This document shows positions 34,855 to 46,079 of a DNA stretch of 64,000 nucleotides, piece by piece. This DNA comes from Salvator merianae (lineage: Eukaryota > Chordata > Lepidosauria > Squamata > Teiidae), in contig QVOM02000112.1 in assembly GCA_003586115.2 (NCBI GenBank), positions 102,127,174 through 102,191,173 on the forward strand. Reading direction: 5' to 3'. The notes beneath the pieces were generated by a model, which worked only from the letters and a program-made list of their open reading frames with translations, had not been told where the DNA came from and ran no database searches. A program made the position numbers and the translations under genes. Each line of letters starts with the position of its first letter. Within the stretch, counting starts at the first letter, position 1.

Positions 34855-36060
34855 TTAATTATCTGCTAATGAAGGACCGGGGGTGGGTGTGGCTTGGATT
34901 TTACAATGGCGCAGGCTTTTGCCAAAGGTGACCAGCAGCAGCAGCAATAATTCTCCTTCCATTTTGTGCGCACGCCTTGCTGATGAGAGAAAGACCCCTT
35001 GAAACGGGCGTCGCGGCCACTCCGATGCAGCGGAAAGGGCACGCGGGCGCCGAGCCCTCCTTCGTCTGGGCAATAGCAGGAGCAAATAGTAGGAGCAGTG
35101 GCGGCTGCAGCACTGACAATAGCGCTCCCCTTGCCTGGGCTTTGCAGTGACTCGCTAAGCAGGAAGCGAGCGAGGCCGCTTCTCGGAATGGCCGCTGCTG
35201 CTCATAGAGAATATGGCTCCGTCCCTTTGTGCGTGTGCATGTGCGCGTGCATGTGTTGGTGCCCGCTCTGTACTCCACTGCAAACTCAGTCATTAATTTA
35301 CAAGCCGTGGGGTGCGGGGAACAGCAGGGTGTTTTTTTAAGCGTTTCGTTTCCAGTGAAGACCAACAAAACCCACACGGACTTTCTTTCTTGGAGGGGGG
35401 TAAATATTTTTATCTTTCTCTCTGTCTCCTCTCCCGGAAAAATCTCTCTCTCCGTCTTTTGCCGCAGACCTGCAGGCTCGGGCTTTTAAACGGTCCCCGG
35501 CGCTCTCCTTCTCCTGGGCGCTCAGGGAGAAAACGGCGCTTTGAAAAACTTTCACTGAACTGCATGCCGTTCCCTGCCAGACCCTCCCTCGCTACACATA
35601 GGGCACTTAAGGTCCCCCTCGCCCTCTTCGCAAACTCCCCGCTTGGGGTGGGCTGGGCTTTACTTTTTAAAGGAGACTTTGCTCCTGTTCTGCCCCGTCC
35701 TCTTTTTAACAGTGAAGGTGCTAGCGAAGAGGTGTGCTCAGTGCCATTCTAATTCCCTCTTTGTGTGCTTATAAGGGCTAATCCTGCTCCTCGCCCTCAA
35801 GTCCTCCCCGCCTCAGAGTCTGGGCTTTTCTGGGCTGGCAGCTATCCAGGCCCGCAGAATACTCACCCCGTGCCCCACTCTTTAGCAGTCAAATACCTGA
35901 GTTCACACACAAGCCACAAGCACCTTTTGCCATGGCCACCAAAGCTGCTTGGATCTCATATGCATTGCAAAGGTTGCGAGCAAAATCGACATACAGCCTC
36001 CTCACTCTCTGCACTGGTGACATTTACTCTCAACACACGTTGCTAATAACTGGCTGCTGC
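34855..36060. promoter_or_regulatory. CpG island, unassigned promoter
   Basis: A sharp rise in GC and CpG against the AT-rich background. CpG-bearing runs include CGGGCGTCGCGGCC and CACGCGGGCGCCGAGCC (34.98-35.06 kb), CGAGCGAGGCCG (about 35.17 kb) and CGGTCCCCGGCGCTC (about 35.49 kb). Unmethylated CpG islands in vertebrates usually mark promoters. It lies 2 kb from the USPL1 promoter and 2.1 kb upstream (in minus orientation) of candidate exon A. A minus-strand donor-like GTGAGT at about 35870 and an ATG with a Leu-rich start near 34960 are present, but neither is convincing. Which gene it serves is unknown. Confidence 0.6.
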
Positions 36061-36625
36061 CGCCGATGGAGGAGCTAGCCTGGTTGGAGGAATATCTTCC
36101 ACTGCCCTGACCAGAGGAGGCTGCTGACTGGATGCAGCGGGAGACACGTCATTGGGGATATAAAGGGCGCACAAATAGAAAAGAAATAGAAATGCATTTC
36201 CCTACCCAAACCTTACTGTATACCAGCCTAGTCCTAGCTGTTCAAGAAAGAGGAAGAAAAATTCTTGCATCCCTATATTAAAACAAGCCACAGCTCCAAA
36301 ACCCACATGCCAATTAAATAAAATCAATAGTTTATCCTAATAGTTAAGGGATAGTGAACAGAGGATAGTCATTAAGAGCTAATTTCATTTGCTATAAGAA
36401 TAAACTGAGCTCCATTAATATTATACACTACAATACATTAACTATTTTAAGCAGAAGATCTAATGGCTTTATTGCCCAGAAAAACAGTGCTGCATAACAA
36501 GCACTGACAGAGCGGGCATAAGTACATATCTGTTATCAGATTTTGGAAATGAAGAGAAAACAGAATTTTATGTAAGATATTCCCTTGATGCACTAATACT
36601 GCAGATGTTAAGCAGTTAAGATTGT
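36061..36625. other. Flank between CpG island and right duplicate
   Basis: Contains a TATA-like GGATATAAAGGGCGC at about 36157-36171 in plus orientation at the island edge. Otherwise ordinary sequence. Confidence 0.3.
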
Positions 36626-38039
36626 ATATGAATCATACAGATCTCAGAATGCATTCCATGTGAGATATGATGGGAAAAGGTATAGTGAAACTGATTTACT
36701 ATTCCACAGAAAAGAGTAAGCTGTTGAGAAGAGATTGTTTCACTATTTGAAAAGGCCTGGGTGTGGAATAAAAGCAAAAGAACATATTTTTAGTATTGAT
36801 AAGAGAATGGTAGATGCATCAATTACTGAGCACTAGTAAGTCTTAAGTGAGCTAATAATGAACACTATAACATAACATAAGACAGAAACCCATTCAACTC
36901 TGCTCTATGTGTAATTTGTTCCATGTAATCTTTGAGTTGATTGTTCTAATGGGTACAAAGAAACCCTCTTCACTCTTTGTCCTTTTACTATGTAACATTG
37001 ATAGTTTAACTGAAGGTTGTTATTCCTGCTTCCTCGAAACAATACTGTTATAATAAATCACAATCTTACAGACTACTCTTGTTGAGCGCAAATCCATTAA
37101 ATGCTGTTCAAAAATCATGAGCAATAACATAATGCCTGCATTCTACACTGTAAGGCAGGAACAACATGTTACATAGATGTAAAATAAGGACTTCATGCCC
37201 CTTGTAGTTTTTCAAAACAAATCTTAATGACTTCAGAATGGCTTCAAGAAGAAAGCATCTATGTGAATAGAAGCAAATCTGAGAAAGATACATGGTATTC
37301 ATGGCAATGTGGAGAAGCAACCATAGTGAATATCGGTTAATTCAAGTGCTCAAAACGTCAAATGAGCCAACTATTCACAGATCCAAGTTGAGCACATGAA
37401 AACCGCTAATAACAGTACTATAATAAAGACTTCTGAATGGTAAGCAACACTGCAGCTACTACCAGCAAATAATATATACCACATACCACCACACCTATAT
37501 GAAAAACATATGAGGGGACAGTATGCTGCCTTAGCTAACTCCGTAATTACTAGTAGCTCATCGTCCAGTTGGCATGGTACAGCTCCCAATGCCACACAGA
37601 ACTGAATTCATTGTTTTTCACAGCACACTTGAAGGTGTTTTTTCAGCACAGAAACCTGCAACACTTCAGACAAACAAAACCGAAGATCTCATAGAGGCAA
37701 ACCTAGCGCTCAACACAAGCGCATGCTCAGTTAAGATGCCATCCCCACGTGCAACAGTTCTTGATGCTGCAAATTGCAGATGGGTATTCTCACTTTCGGT
37801 TACAAACCTAGTGTGAGACGACTCAGAGACTTCTAATGTTGATATAGGCGACTTTCCGTGTAAACCTAAGCACACTCCCAAGAAAGTGAGATGAGAACTG
37901 CAGCCTAAGGCAGTCTGACCTGACCCTACACAGAAGAAAAACAGCCTCCCCACAACCTGCTTGACAAAACGCAGGAGTCAATTATCCCCACCCCAACTCC
38001 CTCTAAAATCCTACTACCATTACAGTTATCGCCATTACT

Positions 38040-38480
38040 CACCCTCTCAGGCCCTCCAGTATGTGCGGGAGTTGATCTCGATGCCAGTAGCAGCTCCCGC
38101 ACACCGCCATCAGCAGCTACCTTCGGCGCCGCAAGACGCACACAAAATGCGCCTGAGGCGCCTGTCGCAACTTCCGGCGCGGCGCCTGTGAAAGGGCCCG
38201 GGCCCAGTTTCGCTCCTTTCCTGTGCGTCGAGGAAGAAGAGCGGGAGGGCGTGGAAAGAGAAGAGGATGGCGGCAGAGACTGGATGCTGCGCCTGCGCGG
38301 TGTTTCCCCCCCCCCTTTAATACGGGCGGGGGGAGACAGAGAGAGAGACTAGCTCATCAACCTTCTTCCCTTAGCTGAGTGAGTGAGTCTTTCTATCCTG
38401 GCTCCCTTTTTCTCCCGCCCTGCGTGGGAGAAAGAAGAGAGTTAGGACTCAAGAGCTAAGAAGACTGTTCGTTCGTCGGG
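38040..38480. promoter_or_regulatory. USPL1: CpG-island promoter, probably USPL1 (possibly bidirectional)
   Basis: CpG-rich block with three classic housekeeping elements. They are an ETS/GABP-type ACTTCCGG at 38170-38177 (CCGGAAGT on minus), an ATGGCGGC YY1-like box at 38267-38274, and an NRF1-like TGCGCCTGCGCGG at 38288-38300. No TATA box suits the minus direction. In mammals USPL1 shares a head-to-head promoter region with the long 5' form of HMGB1, so plus-strand transcription from the same island is plausible but not shown here. A diverged copy lies at 22940-23420. Confidence 0.65.
38043..38265 (-). other. USPL1: Inferred USPL1 noncoding exon 1
   Basis: On the minus strand a GC-rich leader ends in a consensus donor AGG|GTGAGT (GT at 38041-38042) about 220 bases downstream of the ATGGCGGC and ETS-type promoter elements. 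USPL1 needs an upstream noncoding exon because its first coding exon begins at an acceptor, and this is the nearest CpG promoter with a correctly oriented donor. The 5' end is approximate. Splicing to 17447 would span about 20.6 kb. Expression data could show that the 35 kb island is used instead. Confidence 0.45.
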
Positions 38481-39189
38481 TCGGGTTACTGGGCAAGGTT
38501 GAGTTGAGGAAAATGAGGATAATATTATGAGAGGTTAAAATCAGAAATCCACTCCGTGCATGTTGGCCTTTCACTTAATGAAGGATGGCTTTGTGGGGAG
38601 GTACATGGAAAAGGCGCGAACAGATTTTAAAAACAAGGCCTTTTTGCTGAATAGCCTCTTGCTTGAGGCTGCGGTTATTTGAGAGAAAATATTCTCAAGA
38701 GGGCTTAATAAGAGGTCCTGATTACATAAGATGGTACTCTATAATTCCTGGGATCTCACTTTTCCCCAAATTCTCTTTTCCTCTATTTTCTCCATACTCC
38801 TATTTGCAACAGCTATTAATAACTTTTATTACGGCAATAGATCTGCAAAAGGTAGGGAAGCTTGTGCCAAAAACAGCAAACACCATTGTAGCACCTGCAA
38901 GGCAAGTTTATTCTGAAAAAGGACTTTAATTCATGAAAGCTTGTGCTCTAGTAAAAGTGTTTCCTCTTTGTTTTTATATGTACCCTGTACACTGAGCACA
39001 GTGCAGTACTTAAATAACGTGAACTAACTATCGTACAGTTATTGGATGCATTCTTGTAGTGACCAGGCCAAGTTTCCAATAACTGCGTTGTCGTTAATAG
39101 TAGGAGTTCTAGATTTCATTCCTTTTCTCCATTTTTAAAGAATCTTTTCTTACAGGGCAGTTTTTTCCTTGAAAGTAAGCCTAAATTTG

Positions 39190-39262
39190 CATCTCTACTG
39201 ACATTTATTTATTTATGTTTCTATCCCACCCTATATCCAAAGGTTGCAGAGTGGGTTAATGC
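39190..39262 (-). repeat. L2-type 3' tail within right-copy insertion
   Basis: ATTTATTTATTTATG followed by TCTATCCCACCCTATATCC is the reversed common tail. It is absent from the left duplicate, so it may have arrived after the duplication. Confidence 0.6.
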
Positions 39263-39734
39263 ACTAGCTTATTTCAAAAGCTCATTCATTCCAACAAGTT
39301 TAGGGACATAGTAATGTCCCAAGACAGACTGAGCATAGGCAAACCAATTATAGCATAACCCCAAAAATATTTCTCTTGAAAAGCTGAGAGGTTACTCCAT
39401 TTATAATTGTACAATTACAATTGTAATTGTAATTGTAGTGAAAGATCCTGATACTCTGTTTTCAAAACACTGCTGGTGTCTTCCTTCAACTTCTACTTCC
39501 TGTGGGTGCTCTATCATTTCTGGACCATTGCTATAGGTCCCCTTACCTATAGAACTCCAGCTTAAGTTAGTTGAACTTCGGCCTCATTGGCAGCAGTAGG
39601 ACATAATGCCAACTTAACAGTGCATATGGTACTCTGTGAACTCCAAAAGTTCACAGTGATGCAAACTCCTAACATGAATGTAATTCTATAACTTTTTTTA
39701 GGCTTAGGATTAAGACAGTTTGTGGCAGTTACAT

Positions 39735-39838
39735 CTCTAAGCAGTGACTGGCTGACTTGGGATTTGAACCCACGGACTCCTAGGTGTTAGCCTGACACTC
39801 GGGACTACACTATAGTATACTACACATACACAGAGCCT
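39735..39838 (-). mobile_element. tRNA-derived SINE (in right duplicate)
   Basis: GACTTGGGATTTGAACCC is present as in the left copy at 24240, with the same flanks. It shows that the SINE was in place before the duplication. Confidence 0.7.
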
Positions 39839-40512
39839 CTGATTTTTTGTGATGCAGTAGTATTTAGTTTGGTGGTGGTAGCAGTAGGCTTCTTCTAATG
39901 AGGACATTCATTTGGACTGGTACTGCCATTGAAATATATATTTCTACTTGCACAGGCTATTTGTTTATTTTTTACCTTATTCTACCCTACCATCAAAAGG
40001 AGCTCAGGGCAAGCTCCAGCTTCCTTGTATCTTTGTAAGTGGACTTGAGAAGTGTTTGGTATCATGTGATATTTTTCACCTAATGCACTGCTGTTCTCTT
40101 TCTCTATCCCCAGCTGCTACTAAGGGCTAACCAAAGTCTTTCAATTTGCCAATATATAGCATCTTTGTACTGATGGCATCAGTACTGCTGCAGAGACCCA
40201 GCAGAGAAGAACAGTCTTAACCAATTTAATGCCCCCCTTCCAGGGGACCTGGGGGTTGAATTGTACAATTGCTCTGGATCCAGTCCACTGGATCTTAACA
40301 TGGGCTTTGGCTTTGATTTATGTTAGTAAATTATGAGTATGCTTCTTTTTGAAAAATAAAAAGTCATCTTGAGATTTTGGTATAAAGGTGTTGTTGGTGT
40401 GTCCATTTTGCACCGTGGAATTCCTGAATAGAAGGAGTCTATATTTGTTTTTACCTGGAGCTGTTAAAATGAACAAAGACTAACAGTCATGCAGTCATAC
40501 GGATAAGTACCA

Positions 40513-41564
40513 ATAAATGTCTTCTTGTAAAAAGTGTCTAAAAATCGGTAATTCTTGTAAGATGGTTGCACAGAGAAATGCACATAAGGTACGACTCCCT
40601 TGTATTGTGCCAGAGAAGCAACAGATGGTGCTTAAGAACTATCAAAACAGTTGGCATCTCCTGCCCCAGTTCTCCTATCTGTTCATCTCAGAGCAGCAAT
40701 ACTTGTCTTCAGGGGACTGTGTTGCATGGAACAGGGTTGACCTCCCTGTCAGCTATACCTTTCCTCCTGAATTGGTCAGGATCCACATAGCAGCCTGCCA
40801 ACACCTGTTGTCTACCATAAGGGTTTCCCTGAGCAAAGCAAATACCACATTTCTCATCAGTCTTATATTCTTCCAGTACAGGGTGTCTGTCCCCCAACTA
40901 ACTTATCTGTTTTTATACAGAATTTATTGTGACCTGTTCTGAGACCTTCGGGTATAGAGTGGGGTAGAAACAGAAATTAATTAAATTAAATATCTGGCCT
41001 GCAGTTCAAAGGGCTCTCCTATGCCACCTACGCACATTATTATCTACAACATCCCAGCCCCTAGTTCTCACTGTGATCCAGCAGCCAGGTCTCAGGAATC
41101 CATTAGAGAATGTCCAGAAGCAAGTTGTGGGCCACATGTGAGATGAGATGTTGGCCTAGGAGGGCTGTGGCCTAATCCAACAGGGCTTCTCTTGTGTTCT
41201 TACATTCACCACAAGAGTAACCATAGCACAGCAAATCTGGTGGTCACAGTGAGCATTGTCACCAAGGACCCATTCAGTTTTTTACCATTCTTGGTTTCAT
41301 TACTTGGTTTAGTGTCTCAAGCCTCAGCATTTCAAAAGCTTCTTCAGGGGGAAGAGTTCCTCAGACTGTTTTTTGTGAGAGAGGCTGCATTGTCTTTGGC
41401 TAGATGTGCTACCAGATGCCCCATCCAGATGTGAGCAGGTCTTTTCCTTCTAAATATGAAGATGGGCAGAGTCAGGCAGAACACTTCTAAAAGCCATTTG
41501 TAGGGAGTCAAAAGCAGGTGAAGGTTTTGCCTTTGTCTTCTCCTTGAGAGTGCCCAGAAGTAAT
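40513..41564. other. Intergenic or HMGB1-upstream DNA with repeat scraps
   Basis: Contains a plus-strand L2-type tail at about 40921-40990 (CCTGTTCTGAGACCTTCGGG then AAATTAAATTAAAT) and a diffuse LINE-like piece at 41000-41180. The 141-codon frame at 40517-40942 has no family match and ends in the repeat tail, so I do not call it a gene. Confidence 0.4.
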
Positions 41565-41885
41565 TGATGGGCCACTGTGTGAGAAGGATGCTGGACTAGA
41601 TGGACTATGGCCTGATCCAGCAGGTTTGTTCTTATATGGGAAAAGGTGCTTTGGAATGGCCTCCCAGTGGAGGTACACCAGGTGCCAACTTTATATGGTT
41701 TTTGGCACTTGGTTAAAAAATACCTTTTTAACTAGGCCTTTGATGCATAGCTTCCTCTGAATGTAGTCCTGTCAGATAGGGAGGGAGGGTTATATTTTAA
41801 TTTTTTTTTGGTATTTTATGTTTTATCATATGCTGTGATTCACCCTGGGACCTTTAGGTGAAAGGTGGGAGATTGTCTAAAGAAA
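41565..41885 (+). repeat. CR1/L3 tail joined to L2-type 3' end
   Basis: 41565-41640 has GGATGCTGGACTAGATGGAC, then GGCCTGATCCAGCAGG, the 3' end of the CR1/L3-like family. 41640-41885 is an L2-type piece (GGAATGGCCTCCCAGTGGAG, then ATTCACCCTGGGACC). Both are on the plus strand. Confidence 0.6.
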
Positions 41886-42242
41886 TGTCTAGAAAAGAGA
41901 AAACTCTTTTGGATATACAAATTAAAAACATTATTGGTTAGTTAAGCCAACCTTTGTCTCAGTTTGCCTCCATACTTCATTCTTTTTCAGCTTCAGGCCC
42001 TTTTGCATGCCTAGGGCTATTTATTCTCTTTGTATAACTAACTATTCAGCACATGTTATTGATTTATCTGCCAAGCAAACAACACAGTGCAAATTTGTTG
42101 ACTATTCTGTCACTGTAAGTATGTGTGTTTTGTATAATATTATCTTTATTTTTACATAGTTATATATTTGCTTCATCATTTATGTGTTATTTTTGTTTTT
42201 ATAGGTTTTAATTTTTACTGTTCGGTATATTGTGAGTATCCA

Positions 42243-42312
42243 TGTTATTTATTTATTTAAGAATTTATATCCTGCTCTTCACCCAAAGGTCTCAAGATGG
42301 GTCACAACAATA
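42243..42312 (-). repeat. L2-type 3' tail
   Basis: ATTTATTTATTTAAG then ATATCCTGCTCTTCACCC, minus orientation, immediately before an opposite-facing L2 fragment. Confidence 0.6.
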
Positions 42313-42334
42313 AAAATATAAAATATATAGAATA

Positions 42335-43003
42335 TTTTAAAAACATATTTAAGCTGCTGCAGCCCACACTCTGGTAATCTCCAGATTAGACTACTGTAAT
42401 GCGCTCTGTATGAAGCTACCCTTGAAGATGGTTCAGAAGTTAGAGCTGTTGCAGAATGCAGCAGCTCAACTGCTATTGGGAGTTTCTGGCTGGACACACA
42501 TCATGCCAATCCTGAAAGATCTGTACCAGCTATCTGTTTGCTCCCAAGCCTGATTCAGAGTGCTAATGTTAACATATGAAACCTTAAATGACGTGGGCCT
42601 TGGTTATCTGAAGGAGCACCTTCTCCCATAGAGACCTGCCCAAGTATTAAGATGACAAGGTGAGGGATTCTTATAGTGTTATAGTCTTTCAGAGGTGTGA
42701 GGGGCAGTGACAAGCAAGAGAGCTTCTTCTGTGGTGGCCCTTGGACTCTGGAATAGCCTCCCTCTGGGGGCGTGTCAGGTGTCAGCTTTGGATGTCTTTT
42801 GCCACTTGGTTAAAACATATTTCTTCACCAGGCCTTTGATGTTCAGCTTCCTTATAAGTTTATTATATTTGAATGTACATTTTATATTGCTTAATGGTTT
42901 TTATATTTTTGTTGTTGTGACCCACCCTGAAACCTTCAGGCAAAGGTGGTATATAAATACATACATACATACATACATACATAAATAAATAAATAAATAA
43001 ATC
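42335..43003 (+). mobile_element. L2-type LINE C-terminal fragment with tail
   Basis: The plus strand reads LVISRLDYCNALYEATLEDG with stops further on, then a 'VWNSLP'-type region (CTCTGGAATAGCCTCCC). It ends in the common 3' tail and an ATAC/AAAT microsatellite at about 42955-43003. 5'-truncated relic. Confidence 0.75.
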
Positions 43004-43159
43004 TCACGATAGCATGTAGGCCAGGGACATTTTCCTGCAGCCCAGAAATAGACTGTCTTCTGGAACCTGGTGAAATGTTACTGGACTCTGGAAAAGAATC
43101 TGGGCTGTTTCTGCTACTGCTAGCTGTCTGCACAGCAACTGCATGAACATATTTAAAAT

Positions 43160-43455
43160 ATTTATTTATTTTCATGTTTATCCTGCCCTATACCCGAAGG
43201 TCTCAGGGCAGATCACAACAATAAAAGAACAGAATGTAAATGGTGCACACTAAAAGCAATAGTGGTGCCTGAAACTGGAGAGGGAAAGCTGTTACTTTAG
43301 CCAAAGGCAAGGGTAAAGAGGTGCATCTTCCCTGCTCTCCTAAAGATATAAAGTGAAGATTCCTGACGCACCTCCAGCTTTTGTAACAGGCTAAGGAAAA
43401 AAGTTGTCTCAGACTTGGCTAGAAAAGCAGAGTTGTAAAGGAAATTTGACCCAGT
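43160..43455 (-). repeat. L2-type LINE 3' end
   Basis: Starts with TCCTGCCCTATACCCGAAGG, then TCTCAGGGCAGATCACAAC, in minus orientation, and continues into 3' noncoding LINE text. Third L2 piece in a row with alternating orientation. Confidence 0.65.
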
Positions 43456-43514
43456 AGAACTAGTCATAATCAAATAATGCCCCTATGTTGGTTTAATTCA
43501 CCAAAAACAAGTTG

Positions 43515-43980
43515 CAGGGGACTGTTCGCACTGGTATGCTAGTGAGCGTCTTCATGCTCATTAGCATGGTCCGTTCATACTCTGTGGTGGCCCCAGTGTC
43601 TGGGAGCATCTGTAGATGCTCCCGAACACTACTAGCCATGACAGCTAAATTGCTGTCCACAGCTTAACTGGGAGCAGCTGGACTGCTCCTGGTCAACAGC
43701 GTTTGCACCTGCTTCTGGCTGTGTACACTGAGAGGCCATGGCGTGGTGCGGCTGCACCAGCACAGCTGCATGGTGCATCCCTGGTTGCCATGGCAGCAGC
43801 TGGATCTCTCTGTGGCTGCTGTCATGGTGAATGGGCTGGCATCAGCACTGTGAGTGCTGGAAGCCTCATGTAGAACTGTTCCAGTCCTTGCAGTGCGGAT
43901 GGCTGCCACATGGCTGGGTCTGTTCTAGCTTAGAATGGTAGAATTCTACCATACTAAGTTGTAAAGTGTGAACAAGCCTG
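43515..43980. mobile_element. GC-rich nonautonomous DNA element, copy 1
   Basis: Left end CAGGGGACTGTTCGCACTGG and reverse-complemented right end CAGGCTTGTTCACACTTT form imperfect terminal inverted repeats of about 18 bp. The interior is full of short palindromes (GGGAGCAGCTGGACTGCTCC, GGTTGCCATGGCAGC). Related copies lie at 48115-48491 and 59266-59675. The CAGG start suggests hAT, but no clean target duplication is visible. Confidence 0.65.
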
Positions 43981-44934
43981 AAGTCCCTTTTTCTAATTTC
44001 ATTTGTTTCTCTGTGGGTAAGAAACTTACCCTTCTCCTTCTGCTAAGAGTGTAACTGATGTCCCTCAGGACACAATAGTATTTATGTCAAGCTTTACATT
44101 TAGGCTGCTCCTAACTCTGGAAGCCCTGGTTGTTATTTTTAACATGTTACAGTTTGTAAGGTTATGAAGGTGATCCTGTCAAAGCTTAACACTTGTGTGA
44201 AAGTAACCATAGTGTTACAACAGTTCCAAGCATTAACGTACATAAGGTTTTCTATAAATAAAAATGCACATTGGAGAATTCAAGGGTGTAGTTTCAATTG
44301 CAACCTGTCTCTCCCTTGCCTCCCTGCTTGTTCTACTGTGTGAGTTGCCACTGGGTTAAAGTTTTGGAGTTAATTTGTTCTGTGTTAGGCCCCGGTTACA
44401 CTTAGCTCCTTTTTGCCCAAAAGTTCAGAATTCAGTAGTGAATAGTACAAAATGATCAATTGTGTAAATAAATAAATAGATAACATTGTGTAAATCCAAA
44501 TTGAATGGTAGCGATACCATCAAGGACATCATACCTGGGTTATCCCAGTCTACAGATACACTGCAGGAATTGTAGATTGGACACAAGCAGAGCTAGATGC
44601 ATTAGACTGGAAGATGAGAAGATGACTGTAAATCATGACTTGCATCTCCCTAGTGATGTTGGCAGGCTATATTTTTCCCTGAAGTGAAAGTAGATGGGGA
44701 ATGTTCCAGGCCAAATAGTTGTAGAAGAAAAAAAGAGGATTAGTGGAAAATATCAAAGGTAGTCACGAAGACCTGTTAGGGTTTTGGGTTTTTTAAGTCT
44801 ACTAGAGGACAGTAAAAGAAAAAAAATGCCTACCGAAAGGAACAGCTGAAAACCAACAGAATCAAAAAATAAACAACTTAATGGCCAGTACTTTAGTGAT
44901 ATCTAATAGAATGTTCATGGCACAAAAATGTGTC
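43981..44934. other. Unannotated intergenic stretch
   Basis: No gene or named repeat recognised. Confidence 0.35.
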
Positions 44935-45590
44935 AGTTGCATAAGAAGGGATATTGAATAAAGAGATAATCACAGTAGGTCTCATATTTGTAACACAGGA
45001 GCAAGCACTTTGCACATATGCCATTAAGGCAAAGACTGAAAAATTGCATGACAGCAGATGCCACTTGTGCAAAAGAGGGTGAGCAAAACAGTGGAACACC
45101 TAATCTGCAGTTGCAAGAAGACAGCACACAGCAATTATAAAGAAAGGCATGACAAAGTGTTAACTGTGATGCATTGGAACATCAGTAAGAGCTATATTTT
45201 ATCAGAAAGCAAAACTGGTGGAACCATAAGATGGAAAAAGCAATAGAAAATGAACAGGCCAAAATATTGTGGAAATCCCAACTACAAAGTGACAGGCAGC
45301 TTGCACATAATACTCATGGTTGAGAAAAGTCATATGTGGATTACTGATGTGGCAGTACCTGACAAATAGTAAAGTTGAGAACTAACAACTGGAAAAAAAC
45401 ACCAGAGACAACCTTCAAATTGAAACTGAAGGTGGTGACTGTGCCAATCGTTATTGGTACAGTTCCAAAAGAATTGGAGAGAAATTTTAACACCTTGGGC
45501 AAAGGACAGCACTACTGGGAATAACACATTTTCTGCACTGATATCTCTGATTTATCCTAGGTCCTTGGGAATGGTCTGATTTTCAGAGTA
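44935..45590 (+). mobile_element. R4/Dong-like LINE C-terminus (zinc knuckle and endonuclease region)
   Basis: Successive plus-strand frames give CHLCKR then SKTVEHLICSCKKTAHSN, a C-x2-C...H-x4-C knuckle, then YKERHDKVLTVMHWNISKSY. Later come ITDVAVPDK and VVTVPIVIGTVPKELERNF. This order (CCHC knuckle, then 'DVAVP', then 'VIGTVPK') is characteristic of LINEs that carry a restriction-like endonuclease. I judge R4/Dong the closest clade from memory. Several frameshifts and stops make it inactive. Confidence 0.65.
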
Positions 45591-46079
45591 CCAAAGCATT
45601 CATAAACATACGTGTGAGGATGATAATGATGATAGTATGCAGACAGAATCCAGCATTCATATTCAGCCAGTGCTCCATGTAACATTTGAACAAACAGTGC
45701 ATGAGATACCAAACACAGATCTGTGTCCAGTGACAATCTTCAGCTAAAATCACATGAGATTGTTTGTAATATGATGTCTTATGCAATGTGCTCTTTTCTT
45801 TTTCTCCAGCTGTACACATGAAACAAGAATACAGGAATCTAGGTTGGACAGTGCTAAGGACCATTTTCAGCAATGGAAATTGCGCTAAGGTCTGAGTCCC
45901 ATTTTAGCTAATAGAAAACACAGAGTCTGTACCCACCACATCATGAGACACTTCCTTCCCCTCCTAAAGCCTGCTGACTCAAAATCTCTGACAATGCACG
46001 TTCTTCCTGTCTAAATCCCCTTTTCTTAAAACCTGCTTTTCTGCCACAAGACTTAATCCTGTCAGCCTGTTGGAGGTAG
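45591..46079. other. Unannotated stretch before the LTR-like block
   Basis: No recognised feature. The left boundary of the LTR-like sequence may lie within it. Confidence 0.3.

Larger units (their letters stand above)
36626..40512 (+). repeat. Segmental duplication, right copy (contains active-looking promoter)
   Basis: Collinear direct repeat of 21890-24790, separated by about 12 kb. It is longer because of insertions missing from the left copy, notably about 39060-39470 (holding an L2 tail) and about 39900-40250. This copy keeps a CpG-rich promoter, whereas the left copy has lost most CpGs. Orientation is the same in both, so the event was a direct duplication followed by independent decay. 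Confidence 0.88.

Noticed and set aside
36157..36171. TATA box at the edge of the 35 kb island
   Set aside because: The motif is present, but no transcript start, open frame or conserved downstream sequence supports it, so it is mentioned only as context.
40517..40942. 141-codon plus-strand frame
   Set aside because: No recognisable motif; it ends inside an L2-type tail, and no plausible splice sites frame it.
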